The position numbers and the translations under genes were made by a program. Source: Myxococcus fulvus (lineage in GTDB: Bacteria > Myxococcota > Myxococcia > Myxococcales > Myxococcaceae). From it: a stretch of DNA of 64,000 nucleotides. Positions 9,282-16,920 of the stretch are shown piece by piece (positions within the stretch are counted from its first letter, which is position 1; every line of letters begins with the position of its first letter). Location: NCBI RefSeq assembly GCF_900111765.1, contig NZ_FOIB01000016.1:1-64000 (forward strand). Direction: 5' to 3'. The notes under the pieces were generated by a model. That model was not told the origin of the DNA. It worked only from the letters and a program-made list of their open reading frames with translations, and searched no databases.

Positions 9282-10724
9282 ATGTTCCATGACCGCTCCA
9301 GGTACCAGTCCACACGGGGCTACCAGCTCGCGCCCCTGCGCTTCAGCCGGCTGGACGACTCGCGCTACGTCGTGACGAACGACGTGGGCGAATACGTCGT
9401 GCTCCCCCGACACGAGCTGGTCGACTTCGTCCGTCACGCGCTGCCCCCGCACCGCGAGGCCTACAAGACGCTCAAGTCACGGCACTTCCTGTTCGACGAG
9501 CACTCCCGCGTGGCGCTGGAGCTGCTCGCGCTGAAGTACCGCACCCGCACCGAGCAGCTCGCGAACTTCACCGGGCTGCACATCTTCGTGGTCACCCTGC
9601 GCTGCGACCACTCCTGCGCCTACTGCCAGGTGTCCCGGCAGGCGGAGGGTGCCCTCGAGTTCGACATGTCGCAGGAGCACGCGGACCGCGCGCTCGACTT
9701 CATGTTCCGCAGCCCCTCGCCCACCCTCAAGGTCGAGTTCCAGGGCGGAGAGCCGCTGCTCCACTTCGAGCGCATCCGGTACATCGTCGAGCGCGCCAAG
9801 GCCCTCAACCAGGTGCACCGCAGAGAGCTCCAGTTCGTCATCGCGAGCAACCTCTCCCGCCTCACCGACGAGGTGCTCGACTTCTGCCGCGAGCACGGCG
9901 TGCTCCTCTCGACCTCCCTGGACGGCCCCGAGGACCTGCACAACACCCAGCGCCCCGTGCGCGGCGGGGACAGCCACCGACGCACGCTCCAGGCGATTCA
10001 CCGGGCGCGACAGGCGCTCGGGCCGGACGCGGTCTCCGCGCTGATGACGACGACCCAGGCGAGCCTGGCGCGCGTCGAGGACATCATCGACGAGTACGTG
10101 CGCCAGGGCTTCCACGGCATCTTCCTCAGGAACATCAGCCCCTATGGGTTCGCCGTCCGCCAGCGCGCCTCACGCCAGTACGACGTCGAGGCGTGGGTGG
10201 AGTTCTACAAGCGCGGGCTCGCGCACATCCTCCGCGTCAACGAGCAGGGCTACCCGCTCCAGGAGGAGTACACCGCCATCCTGTTGCAGAAGCTCTTCTC
10301 GCCCCGGGGCTCGACGTACGTCGACCTCCAGTCGCCCGCGGGCATCGGCATCGGCGCGCTCGTCTACAACTACGACGGCGCGGTGTACGCCTCCGACGAG
10401 GGGCGGATGCTCGCGGAGATGGGTGACTTCTCCTTCCGGCTCGGCCACCTCTCGCGCGACTCCTACGAGTCCATCATGACGTCCGACACGCTCCTCGCCC
10501 ACCTGAGCGACACCATGCCGGAGGGCGTACCCATGTGCGGCGACTGCGCCTTCCTCCCCTACTGCGGCGCGGACCCCGTCTTCCACCAGGCGACGATGAA
10601 GGACGCCGTCGGACACAAGGCGTTCAGCGCCTTCTGCCAGAAGCAGATGAGCGTGCTGCGTCACCTCATCGGCCTGCTCGAGGACGACGCCCGCGCGCGC
10701 GACATCCTCATGGGGTGGCGCTGA
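9282..10724 (+). CDS. hxsB: Radical SAM maturase HxsB
   Basis: A 480-residue radical SAM/SPASM protein. The 4Fe-4S motif is C108-x3-C112-x2-C115 (CDHSCAYC). A VEFQGGEPLLHFERI motif supports SAM binding, and a C-terminal cysteine set (CGDCAFLPYCGADPV and a later FCQKQ) is SPASM-like for auxiliary clusters. The first about 95 residues may form a leader-recognition region. Order, length and motif context identify HxsB, which is predicted to modify the His-Xaa-Ser repeats of HxsA. It starts 14 bases after hxsD and ends 3 bases before hxsC. The reaction type (crosslink, epimerisation or other) cannot be read from sequence. Confidence 0.87.
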   Translation: MFHDRSRYQSTRGYQLAPLRFSRLDDSRYVVTNDVGEYVVLPRHELVDFVRHALPPHREAYKTLKSRHFLFDEHSRVALELLALKYRTRTEQLANFTGLHIFVVTLRCDHSCAYCQVSRQAEGALEFDMSQEHADRALDFMFRSPSPTLKVEFQGGEPLLHFERIRYIVERAKALNQVHRRELQFVIASNLSRLTDEVLDFCREHGVLLSTSLDGPEDLHNTQRPVRGGDSHRRTLQAIHRARQALGPDAVSALMTTTQASLARVEDIIDEYVRQGFHGIFLRNISPYGFAVRQRASRQYDVEAWVEFYKRGLAHILRVNEQGYPLQEEYTAILLQKLFSPRGSTYVDLQSPAGIGIGALVYNYDGAVYASDEGRMLAEMGDFSFRLGHLSRDSYESIMTSDTLLAHLSDTMPEGVPMCGDCAFLPYCGADPVFHQATMKDAVGHKAFSAFCQKQMSVLRHLIGLLEDDARARDILMGWR

Positions 10725-10727
10725 GCC

Positions 10728-11897
10728 ATGCCCGCCCTGGACCTCTCCTCGGCCGGACTGAAGGCGCTCTCCACGCGCTCCTCCGAGCCGTTCATCGCCC
10801 GCGTCCGTGAGCACCTGGACGACACGTCCCCGGCCCGTGAGCAGGAGGTGCTCCTCGTCCGGCGTCCCACGGCGTCACTGCCCCCGGGCTTCCGGGGGTA
10901 CCTCCTGTGGGACGAGCGCCTCGTGAGCAGCAGCCCGGCCCCGGGGGACACCTACGTCCTGCCTCCCAACCTGCGCTACCTCGCGGACGGGGACGTGGTG
11001 CGCCTCCACCCCGAGCGCGAGGCCCTGTCGACGCTGTACCGCCGCGCCTCGCCGTCGAACACGTTCCTGGTGACGGAGCGCTGCGACAATCACTGCCTGA
11101 TGTGCTCCCAGCCGCCCCGCAAGCAGGATGACTCCTGGCTCGTGGACGAGCTGATGCAGGCGCTCCCGCTCATCTCCCCGGAGACGCGCGAGCTCGGCAT
11201 CACCGGCGGCGAGCCGAGCCTGCTCAAGGGCCGCCTCGTCGCGCTGCTCGCGCAGATGAAGCAGCACCTGCCGCGAACCGCCGTCCACATCCTGACCAAC
11301 GGGCGCGGCTTCGCGAACCCCGAGCTGGCGCGCGCGGTGGCGGACGTCCAGCACCCCGACCTGATGCTGGGCATCCCGCTCTACTCGGACCTGCCCGAGG
11401 AGCATGACTACGTCGTCCAGGCCCTGGGCGCCTTCGACGAGACCGTCCGAGGCATCCTCCACCTCAAGCGCGCCCGGGTGCGCGTGGAGCTGCGCTGCGT
11501 GGTCCACGCGCAGACGTACGCGCGCCTGCCCCAGCTCGCGGAGTTCATCGCGCGCAACCTGGCCTTCGTCGACCACGTCGCGCTGATGGGGCTGGAGCTG
11601 ATGGGGTTCGCCAAGACGAACCTCGGCCTGCTCTGGATGGACCCGCTCGACTACCAGCCCCAGCTCAGCGCGGCGGTCCGCACGCTGAGCCGCGCGGGGC
11701 TGGAGACGTCCCTCTACAACCACCCGCTCTGCACCCTGCCCGGCGAGCTGCACCCTTTCGCGCGCAAGAGCATCTCCGACTGGAAGAACCTCTACGCCGA
11801 GGACTGCGAGCGCTGCACCCGCCGGGAGGACTGCGGCGGGTTCTTCGCCTCCGGCTTCGTGAAGCGAAGCCGGGGCATCCAGCCCTTCGTGGACTGA
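10728..11897 (+). CDS. hxsC: Radical SAM maturase HxsC
   Basis: A 389-residue second radical SAM enzyme. The cluster motif is C119-x3-C123-x2-C126 (CDNHCLMC), followed by an LGITGGEPSLL SAM-binding motif. The C-terminus has a short cysteine cluster (CERCTRREDCGGFF). The order A-D-B-C is complete in this window. The gene ends only 8 bases from the convergent 612-aa gene, with no room for a hairpin terminator between them, so antisense read-through between the two loci is possible. The role is modification of HxsA together with HxsB (family knowledge plus inference). Confidence 0.87.
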   Translation: MPALDLSSAGLKALSTRSSEPFIARVREHLDDTSPAREQEVLLVRRPTASLPPGFRGYLLWDERLVSSSPAPGDTYVLPPNLRYLADGDVVRLHPEREALSTLYRRASPSNTFLVTERCDNHCLMCSQPPRKQDDSWLVDELMQALPLISPETRELGITGGEPSLLKGRLVALLAQMKQHLPRTAVHILTNGRGFANPELARAVADVQHPDLMLGIPLYSDLPEEHDYVVQALGAFDETVRGILHLKRARVRVELRCVVHAQTYARLPQLAEFIARNLAFVDHVALMGLELMGFAKTNLGLLWMDPLDYQPQLSAAVRTLSRAGLETSLYNHPLCTLPGELHPFARKSISDWKNLYAEDCERCTRREDCGGFFASGFVKRSRGIQPFVD

Positions 11898-11905
11898 ACG
11901 GGCGC

Positions 11906-13744
11906 CTACGCGACGGACGCCGTCCGCCCGGTGAACGGGCACACCGCGCCCGCGGCCGCTGGAGGAGCGCCCACCCGCGTCAGCTTCGTCCCCTCTGGCG
12001 AGTTGTCGATGTCCACGCCGAACTCGTCCTGGAACACGTCCAGCAGGTACGGCAGCACGCCGACGGTGCCCGCGCGCATGCGGTGGTGGAGCGACAGGTC
12101 CTTGTTGGTGAAGCGCCGCTCCGGGTGCGGCCGCTCGAGGAGCGCGTTGGTCTCCCGCTGCACGTTCTCCAGCGCCAGCAGCGCCGAGCGCTCCAGCGTC
12201 AGGTACTCCGCCACCGCGTCCGCGATGGCCTCCGCCTGCGTCCCGAAACCGTCGCCCACCTTCGCGCGGACCACCATGCGGAGCCGCTTGCGCGTCTCCT
12301 CGTACACCGCGTCGTGCACGGGCGTGAAGATGTCCTTCAGGTGGACGAGCGACTCCTCCTTGAAGGTGCTCACGCCCCGCTGCGCGCGGTCGAACATCTC
12401 GACGTAGCGCGCCTCCGCCCAGTCGCGCTGGGTGGCCGTGTGCAGGCGCGTGGGCCGCATCATCTCGAAGTCCTTCTTCAGGCGCGCCCTGAGGCCGCTC
12501 CAGAAGTCGCCCTCCGTCGACGTGACGGACTCGGCCACCGCGCGGACCTGCTCGTACGCGCGGCACATGTAGCTCCACAGGTTGAACTGGAGCGAGTAGA
12601 GCTGCAGCCCCAGCTGCCCGTAGTCCACGCCCGGGACGATGTCCTTCTCCCACGAGAAGGACATGGGCTCCTCGTTCGCCACCGGCCGCCCGTCCATCAG
12701 CGTCTGGAAGTACTCGTCCACCAGGTTCGGCGGCCCCGCGCACACGCCGCGGTTGGACAGGTAGTGGTTGTCGCGGTCCGTCACGTACAAGAGCTCCGCG
12801 GACGAGATGGGCGAGTCGTAGGTGAGCGGCTCCTCCGGCAGGAAGAGCATGTACGCGGCCACCATCCGCACGCCGTCCGTCACGCGGTAGATGTTGGAGA
12901 GCACCGGGTCCAGCTGCCCGTTGGGCACCGGGTCGTTGGCGCGCATCAACATGTACGAGGGCACCGCGAGCACCGCGCACGCCGCCGCGTGCAGGTCCCC
13001 CATCCGCCAGCGCCCGTCCGGGAGCACCGTGTCGGGGCGCAGGAACGCCTGCCGCACCGCGCGCACCGCGTGCATCATCGGCTTCCAGTGCCGCATCATC
13101 GACTTGAGCGCCGTCACGTTCATGGGCGCGTTGTTGCGATAGCGGCTGCCGGCGAAGTGGCAGGCCTTGAACTCGGTGTCCATCTTCATGCGCAGCTGCT
13201 CGGGGAAGGTGTTGCTCTCCCCGATGTGCCGCCCCTCGGTGTCGAGCGCGGGGTGCGCGATGCGGTACACCGGCAGCACCGCCTCCAGGAACCCCAGCTC
13301 CAGGGGCCGCCCGGTCAGCATGCGCATCACCTCCGGGGCGTCCGGGTTCCACCACAGGGGCTCCGTGGGCGCGACCCGCTTCGCCTCCATCGCCAGGTAC
13401 TTGCGGTGGGACTCGCTCTCGAAGGCGAGCGTCGGGGCCTCGCGCGTGACGACGCCCTCCTCCAGCAGCGCCTCCAGCAGCTCCTTCACGCGCTCCCAGG
13501 GATACGGCTCACCCGTCGTCCACTTCGTGGCGTTGCCCGCCATGAAGGAGTCCTCCAGGCACAGCTGCTCCCCGAAGGAGTGCAGGTCCTGCTCCTCGAT
13601 GGAGATCTCCCGGGTGCCGTAATAGATGTGCAGCTCGAGCACACCCTCGGGCGTCGTCAGGTACTCCTTGATGAAGCGACGCCTCAGCGGCACGTACAGC
13701 GTCTCGTGAGGGTCCACCGACACCGGCACCGAGTCCTGGCTCAC
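11906..13744 (-). CDS. Unrecognised 612-aa protein downstream of two tiny peptide genes; candidate peptide-maturation enzyme
   Basis: A 612-residue soluble protein without a signal peptide; I recognise no family. The N-terminal 110 residues alternate strand-like and helix-like segments (LELHIYYGTREISI, then WERVKELLEALLEEGVVT) that could fold as a winged helix of the PqqD/RRE kind that binds RiPP leaders; this is a weak inference. The middle is helical with several conserved-looking His residues (RIAHPALD, GRHIGESN, MRHWKPMMHAV). A short CPFTG motif ends the protein. The GTG start at 13744 has an AGGAG site 8 bases upstream. The gene lies 92 bases after the second small peptide gene, beyond a strong terminator, as in many precursor-enzyme pairs. 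It could also be an unrelated enzyme. Confidence 0.6.
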   Translation of the reverse strand: MSQDSVPVSVDPHETLYVPLRRRFIKEYLTTPEGVLELHIYYGTREISIEEQDLHSFGEQLCLEDSFMAGNATKWTTGEPYPWERVKELLEALLEEGVVTREAPTLAFESESHRKYLAMEAKRVAPTEPLWWNPDAPEVMRMLTGRPLELGFLEAVLPVYRIAHPALDTEGRHIGESNTFPEQLRMKMDTEFKACHFAGSRYRNNAPMNVTALKSMMRHWKPMMHAVRAVRQAFLRPDTVLPDGRWRMGDLHAAACAVLAVPSYMLMRANDPVPNGQLDPVLSNIYRVTDGVRMVAAYMLFLPEEPLTYDSPISSAELLYVTDRDNHYLSNRGVCAGPPNLVDEYFQTLMDGRPVANEEPMSFSWEKDIVPGVDYGQLGLQLYSLQFNLWSYMCRAYEQVRAVAESVTSTEGDFWSGLRARLKKDFEMMRPTRLHTATQRDWAEARYVEMFDRAQRGVSTFKEESLVHLKDIFTPVHDAVYEETRKRLRMVVRAKVGDGFGTQAEAIADAVAEYLTLERSALLALENVQRETNALLERPHPERRFTNKDLSLHHRMRAGTVGVLPYLLDVFQDEFGVDIDNSPEGTKLTRVGAPPAAAGAVCPFTGRTASVA

Positions 13745-13765
13745 GTGAATGCTCCTGGCGGGTCC

Positions 13766-13813
13766 TGAAAGAAAAAACAGCCGCCAGCGGCCCGTGCACA
13801 GGCCACCAGCGAC
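13766..13813 (-). terminator. Intrinsic terminator/attenuator between peptide gene 1 and the 612-aa gene
   Basis: The - strand transcript forms a 15-bp stem (13799-13813 with 13780-13794) closed by a UGCA loop at 13795-13798, followed by UGUUUUUUCUUU. Five pairs are G-U, so the stem is complete only in the - strand RNA. It begins 23 bases after the peptide stop codon. Partial read-through would give much more peptide message than enzyme message. Confidence 0.85.
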
Positions 13814-13836
13814 TGGGTCAGCTCACCAACTCCACC

Positions 13837-13938
13837 TCAGATGTCGAGGGGCGCGGCGATGATGACGCCACCACCACAGCCACGACCACCGCTGCCCGCG
13901 GCAATCGGCCCAGCACGAACGCGCGTCTTGATCTTCAT
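13837..13938 (-). CDS. 33-aa Gly/Cys-rich peptide, RiPP-precursor-like (copy 1)
   Basis: A 33-residue peptide. It starts MKIKTRVRAGP, has a short spacer (IAAGS) and ends GGRGCGGGVIIAAPLDI. The first 11 residues are identical to copy 2, and the last 17 differ by only two conservative changes, while the spacer differs; that is the leader/linker/core pattern of peptide precursors. The ATG has GAGGAG about 7 bases upstream. The gene has its own conserved promoter-like block (13996-14041) and terminator (13766-13813). One cysteine (residue 21) sits in an RGCGGG context. It could be a ribosomally made, modified peptide or a signalling peptide; no similarity to a named family is claimed. Confidence 0.78.
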   Translation of the reverse strand: MKIKTRVRAGPIAAGSGGRGCGGGVIIAAPLDI

Positions 13939-13995
13939 GGACTGCTCCTCGTGTGAGTGAGACGTGATTTCCGATTCACGCGAAGCACAACCCTC

Positions 13996-14041
13996 GCGGA
14001 CCCGGAGTCGCAATCAAAACCAATCCGAATCTTGAGGTCAA
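13996..14041 (-). promoter_or_regulatory. Promoter-like block P1 for peptide gene 1
   Basis: Read on the - strand: TTGACC (14036-14041), 17 bases, a weak TTTGAT -10-like element, then a 13-mer ACTCCGGGTCCGC (13996-14008). The TTGAC and the 13-mer recur with exactly the same separation upstream of copy 2, so the block is a conserved unit. The 13-mer lies downstream of the putative -10, so it may be a transcribed or activator-bound element. Confidence 0.6.
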
Positions 14042-14268
14042 GTTGCACCAGCCACTCGAACACCGGACGCAGACACGCGTGACGCGATGCCCCGCAATCA
14101 CTGTCCTATGTGCTGGAATTCCGGCGGCGAAGACATAAATACGAGAATATCAAGGATTAACCGCCCCGCCGGGACATGCGTGTCCAATCGGGTGACTGCC
14201 ATTTCTCGAACCGTGTGAAACGCAGTGCGGCAAGGCAGGCCGCGCGACGGCGGCCCGAACGACAACGA

Positions 14269-14300
14269 CCGCCGACGGACCGTGCACGGTCCGCCGACGG
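14269..14300 (-). terminator. Hairpin after peptide gene 2
   Basis: A 14-bp stem with a UGCA loop. Two of the pairs are G-U only in the - strand RNA and would be A-C mismatches on the other strand, so the structure belongs to the peptide transcript. It starts 25 bases after the stop codon of copy 2. Only scattered U residues follow, so it is weaker than the hairpin of copy 1. The shared loop and similar stem indicate that it duplicated with the gene. Confidence 0.7.
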
Positions 14301-14325
14301 CCGAAGCGTCACGACGGGAAGCCGC

Positions 14326-14442
14326 TCAGATGTCGAGGGGCGTGGCGATGATGATGCCGCCGCCACAGCCGCGGCCGCCACCGCCGGTGGTACCGTCATC
14401 AGCCGACATGGGGCCCGCACGAACGCGCGTCTTGATCTTCAT
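14326..14442 (-). CDS. 38-aa Gly/Cys-rich peptide, RiPP-precursor-like (copy 2)
   Basis: A 38-residue paralogue of the 33-aa peptide: MKIKTRVRAGP, a longer variable spacer (MSADDGTTGG), then GGRGCGGGIIIATPLDI. The start has an AGGAG site in the same CTCACAC context as copy 1. Promoter block, coding sequence and UGCA-loop hairpin are all duplicated, so this is a tandem duplication of a whole transcription unit with selection on both ends of the peptide. It is the first gene of the - strand series leading to the 612-aa protein. The bioactive form, if any, is unknown. Confidence 0.78.
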   Translation of the reverse strand: MKIKTRVRAGPMSADDGTTGGGGRGCGGGIIIATPLDI

Positions 14443-14790
14443 GGGTTGCTCCTGTGTGAGTGATACGGAAGACCGGTTCACACCACGAGAACAGCTGGCG
14501 GACCCGGAGTAATCATTGAAACGGGATAAAGTCTGTCAGTCAAGACGTATCATCCATGACGCCATGCATCGTCTTCCGACCAACATGCAGGCCCAATCCC
14601 AACCTGGTTGGATGGGATTTCCTTTGCGTGTCGCGGAATGCATCGGATTGAGCCTGGGAGTCAGGCGGCCGGGCAGGCCAGGCCTTCCGAGCGCGCTCAC
14701 CGGTGCGCTCGGGCGCCAGGATGAGGGGGAGAGGGAGCCCCGCCTCGGGGTGAAGCCCTCGACGTACCCACCGGGTCCTGCCTAACTTGG
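14443..14790. other. Intergenic region between peptide gene 2 and the histidine kinase
   Basis: It contains promoter block P2 (14498-14543). Two further hairpins are visible: one with arms 14595-14601 and 14613-14619 (AATCCCA/TGGGATT), and one with perfect 8-bp arms 14687-14694 and 14705-14712 (CCGAGCGC/GCGCTCGG) about 80 bases before the kinase. No convincing gene is seen. Confidence 0.5.
14498..14543 (-). promoter_or_regulatory. Promoter-like block P2 for peptide gene 2
   Basis: On the - strand: TTGACT (14538-14543), 17 bases, TTCAAT, then the same 13-mer ACTCCGGGTCCGC (14498-14510) found in P1. From the TTGAC end to the 13-mer end both copies span 46 bases. The 13-mer sits 56 bases before the start codon here and 58 in copy 1. 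Confidence 0.6.
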
Positions 14791-16767
14791 GTGGGCAAGC
14801 GCCCCCGCGCCCCACCGACGTCCCGACCCTTGAACCCACCCGCCAGCATTCCTCCAGACCCGAAGGAGCGCCCTTCGCGCACCGCGCCATCCGCCCACGT
14901 GTGGCTGGTCGAGGACAGCCCGCTGCAGCGCGCGCGGGCCCGGGAGCTGCTGGCGAGGCACCACGCGGTGGAGACGTTCGAGGACGCCGAGCAGGCGCTC
15001 GAGCGGCTCTCCTCGGGGCCACCCCCCGACGTGCTCCTGCTGGACTGGCGGTTGCCGGGCGTCTCGGGCCTGGACGCGTGCCGCTATGTCCGCGAGCGCT
15101 ACGATGAGGTCACCCTGCCCATCCTGATGATCTCCACGCGAGGAGCCCACGAGGACTTCACGGAGGGCCTGCAGGCGGGCGCCAACGACTACGTCGCCAA
15201 GCCCTTCGACGACGCGGAGATGCTCGCCCGGGTGGCCAGCCTGCTGCGCGTGCGGTCCCAGGGGGAGCGGCTGAGGGAGCGCGAAGCGCACCTGTCCACG
15301 ACGCTCTCCTCCATCAGCGACGCGGTCATCACCACGGACAAGGCAGGACGCGTCCTCTTCCTCAACCCGGTGGCCGAGCGGCTCACCGGCTGGAGCACGT
15401 CCGAGGCCTTGCATCTCCCCGTCGCGGAGGTCTTCCGCGTCATCGACGCCGCCACCCGGGAGCCGTTGGAGAACCCCGTCGAGCGGGCGCTCGGGCTCGA
15501 GTCGGTCCAGCGGCCCACGCGGCCCGCGCTGCTCTTGCGCAAGGATGGGAAGGAGGTCCCCATCGAGGACAGCGCCGCGCCGATTCGCACGGGGCCGGAC
15601 TCTTCCTCTGGCGCCGTGCTCATCTTCCGCGACGTCACCGAGAAGACCGAGGTGAGCCGGCGCAACGAGGCGCTCACGGAGCAGCTGCGCGTGAGCGAGG
15701 CCGAGCAGTCCCTGCTGCTCGACGCGATTCCCGTCCTGGTCTCGTACGTCAACGCGGACGAGCGCTACGGCCGCGTCAACAAGGCGTACGAGGAGTGGTT
15801 CGGGATTTCGCGCGACCAGCTGCGCAACCGCAAGGTCCGGGAGGTCATCGGGGAGGCGGCCTACGCGGTGCTGGGCCCCTACGTGCGGCGGGGCCTCGCG
15901 GGCGAGAGCCTCTCCTTCGAGCAGCATGACGTGCCCTACCGGCTGGGCGGCAAGCGGGACGTGCGGGTGTCCTTCATCGCGCACCAGACACCGGACGGCG
16001 CCGTGGACGGCTATGTCGCGCTCCTGCAGGACATCACGATGCAGCGCAAGCTGGAGCAGGAGCGGGAGCAGCACGCGCGACAGCTCCAGCAGCAGGCGGA
16101 GTTCGAGCAGCTGCTCATCGGCATCGTGAGCCACGACCTGCGCAACCCCCTGGGCGCCATCCTCATGGGGGCCGAGCGGCTCAAGCGCCTGGGAATCGTG
16201 CCGCCGGAGGCGCTCAGGACGGTGGAGCGCATCCAGGTGTCGGCCACCCGCGCGGTGAAGTTGGTGAAGGAGCTGCTCGACTTCACCCAGGCCCGGCTGG
16301 GCGGCGGCATCCGGCTGGAGCGCACCCCCTCGGACCTCCATCAGGTCTGCCAGGCGGCCACGGAGGAGGTGGAGACGGCCCACCCCGACGCCGACGTGCG
16401 GGTGGTGGCGAGCGGCGACGGGCGCGGCACGTGGGACGCGGACCGCCTGGCCCAGGTCGTCCAGAACCTGCTGACGAACGCGCTGAAGCACGGCCGGCCC
16501 GGGGCGCCCGTCCAGGTGGAGACGCGAGGAGAAGACGCCCAGGTGACGCTGCGGGTCCACAACGAGGGCCCGCCCATTGCCGCGTCGCAGCTCCCGAGCC
16601 TCTTCCAGCCCCTCCAGCGCGGCACCGACGCGGTGGACATGGCGAGCCGCAGCGTGGGGCTGGGGCTCTTCATCGTGAAGGCCATCGTCGACGCGCACCA
16701 GGGGAGCGTCGAGGTGGAGTCCACGGCGGAGCGTGGCACCACCTTCACCGTGAGCCTGCCGCGCTAG
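14791..16767 (+). CDS. Hybrid sensor histidine kinase (REC-PAS-PAS-HisKA-HATPase)
   Basis: A 658-residue cytoplasmic kinase. An N-terminal receiver domain (VWLVEDSPLQRAR, then DVLLLDWRLPG with the acceptor Asp, and a YVAKPFD Lys) is followed by two PAS domains (SISDAVITTDKAGRVLFLN and AIPVLVSYVNADERYGRVN). The HisKA box is IGIVSHDLRNPLGA, and the ATPase carries QNLLTNALKHG and VGLGLFIVKAIVDAHQG. No membrane span is seen, so it senses a soluble signal or is driven by a partner kinase through its receiver. GTG at 14791 is the first start; a TTG at 14830 is an alternative that loses only 13 residues. No cognate response regulator lies beside it. Confidence 0.88.
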   Translation: MGKRPRAPPTSRPLNPPASIPPDPKERPSRTAPSAHVWLVEDSPLQRARARELLARHHAVETFEDAEQALERLSSGPPPDVLLLDWRLPGVSGLDACRYVRERYDEVTLPILMISTRGAHEDFTEGLQAGANDYVAKPFDDAEMLARVASLLRVRSQGERLREREAHLSTTLSSISDAVITTDKAGRVLFLNPVAERLTGWSTSEALHLPVAEVFRVIDAATREPLENPVERALGLESVQRPTRPALLLRKDGKEVPIEDSAAPIRTGPDSSSGAVLIFRDVTEKTEVSRRNEALTEQLRVSEAEQSLLLDAIPVLVSYVNADERYGRVNKAYEEWFGISRDQLRNRKVREVIGEAAYAVLGPYVRRGLAGESLSFEQHDVPYRLGGKRDVRVSFIAHQTPDGAVDGYVALLQDITMQRKLEQEREQHARQLQQQAEFEQLLIGIVSHDLRNPLGAILMGAERLKRLGIVPPEALRTVERIQVSATRAVKLVKELLDFTQARLGGGIRLERTPSDLHQVCQAATEEVETAHPDADVRVVASGDGRGTWDADRLAQVVQNLLTNALKHGRPGAPVQVETRGEDAQVTLRVHNEGPPIAASQLPSLFQPLQRGTDAVDMASRSVGLGLFIVKAIVDAHQGSVEVESTAERGTTFTVSLPR

Positions 16768-16920
16768 CGCGAGCGGAAGGCTCGATGACGTGGCGGAGCG
16801 TCACCTTGGCCAAGGCCCCAGGAGCCCCCACCCTGGAGGGGCACGGGTTGACTCGCGGGACTACCCGCTGCGTTCAGGCTGCGTCGTCAGGAAGACGTGT
16901 CACTCCAGAACGGACGATGT

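Larger units (their letters stand above)
13939..14325. other. Spacer between the two peptide genes
   Basis: About 390 bases with no further open frame of interest. It holds promoter block P1 (13996-14041), the hairpin of copy 2 (14269-14300), and in between a stretch at about 14120-14165 that is more AT-rich than its surroundings and has no recognised motif. Confidence 0.6.

Noticed and set aside
10875-13355. Long open frame antisense to the 612-aa gene and hxsC
   Set aside because: It is Arg/Gly/His-rich low-complexity sequence produced by GC-rich codon wobble positions, with no ribosome site and no domain. The opposite-strand genes explain the region.
11906-13744. Heme or P450 assignment of the 612-aa protein from its CPFTG end
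   Set aside because: The motif is at the extreme C-terminus without the surrounding P450 or peroxidase motifs.
14687-14712. Hairpin upstream of the histidine kinase as a riboswitch
   Set aside because: It is a simple 8-bp stem without conserved riboswitch features.
14516-14785. 89-codon frame upstream of the histidine kinase
   Set aside because: No ribosome site, no recognisable motif, and it covers promoter block P2 and hairpins.
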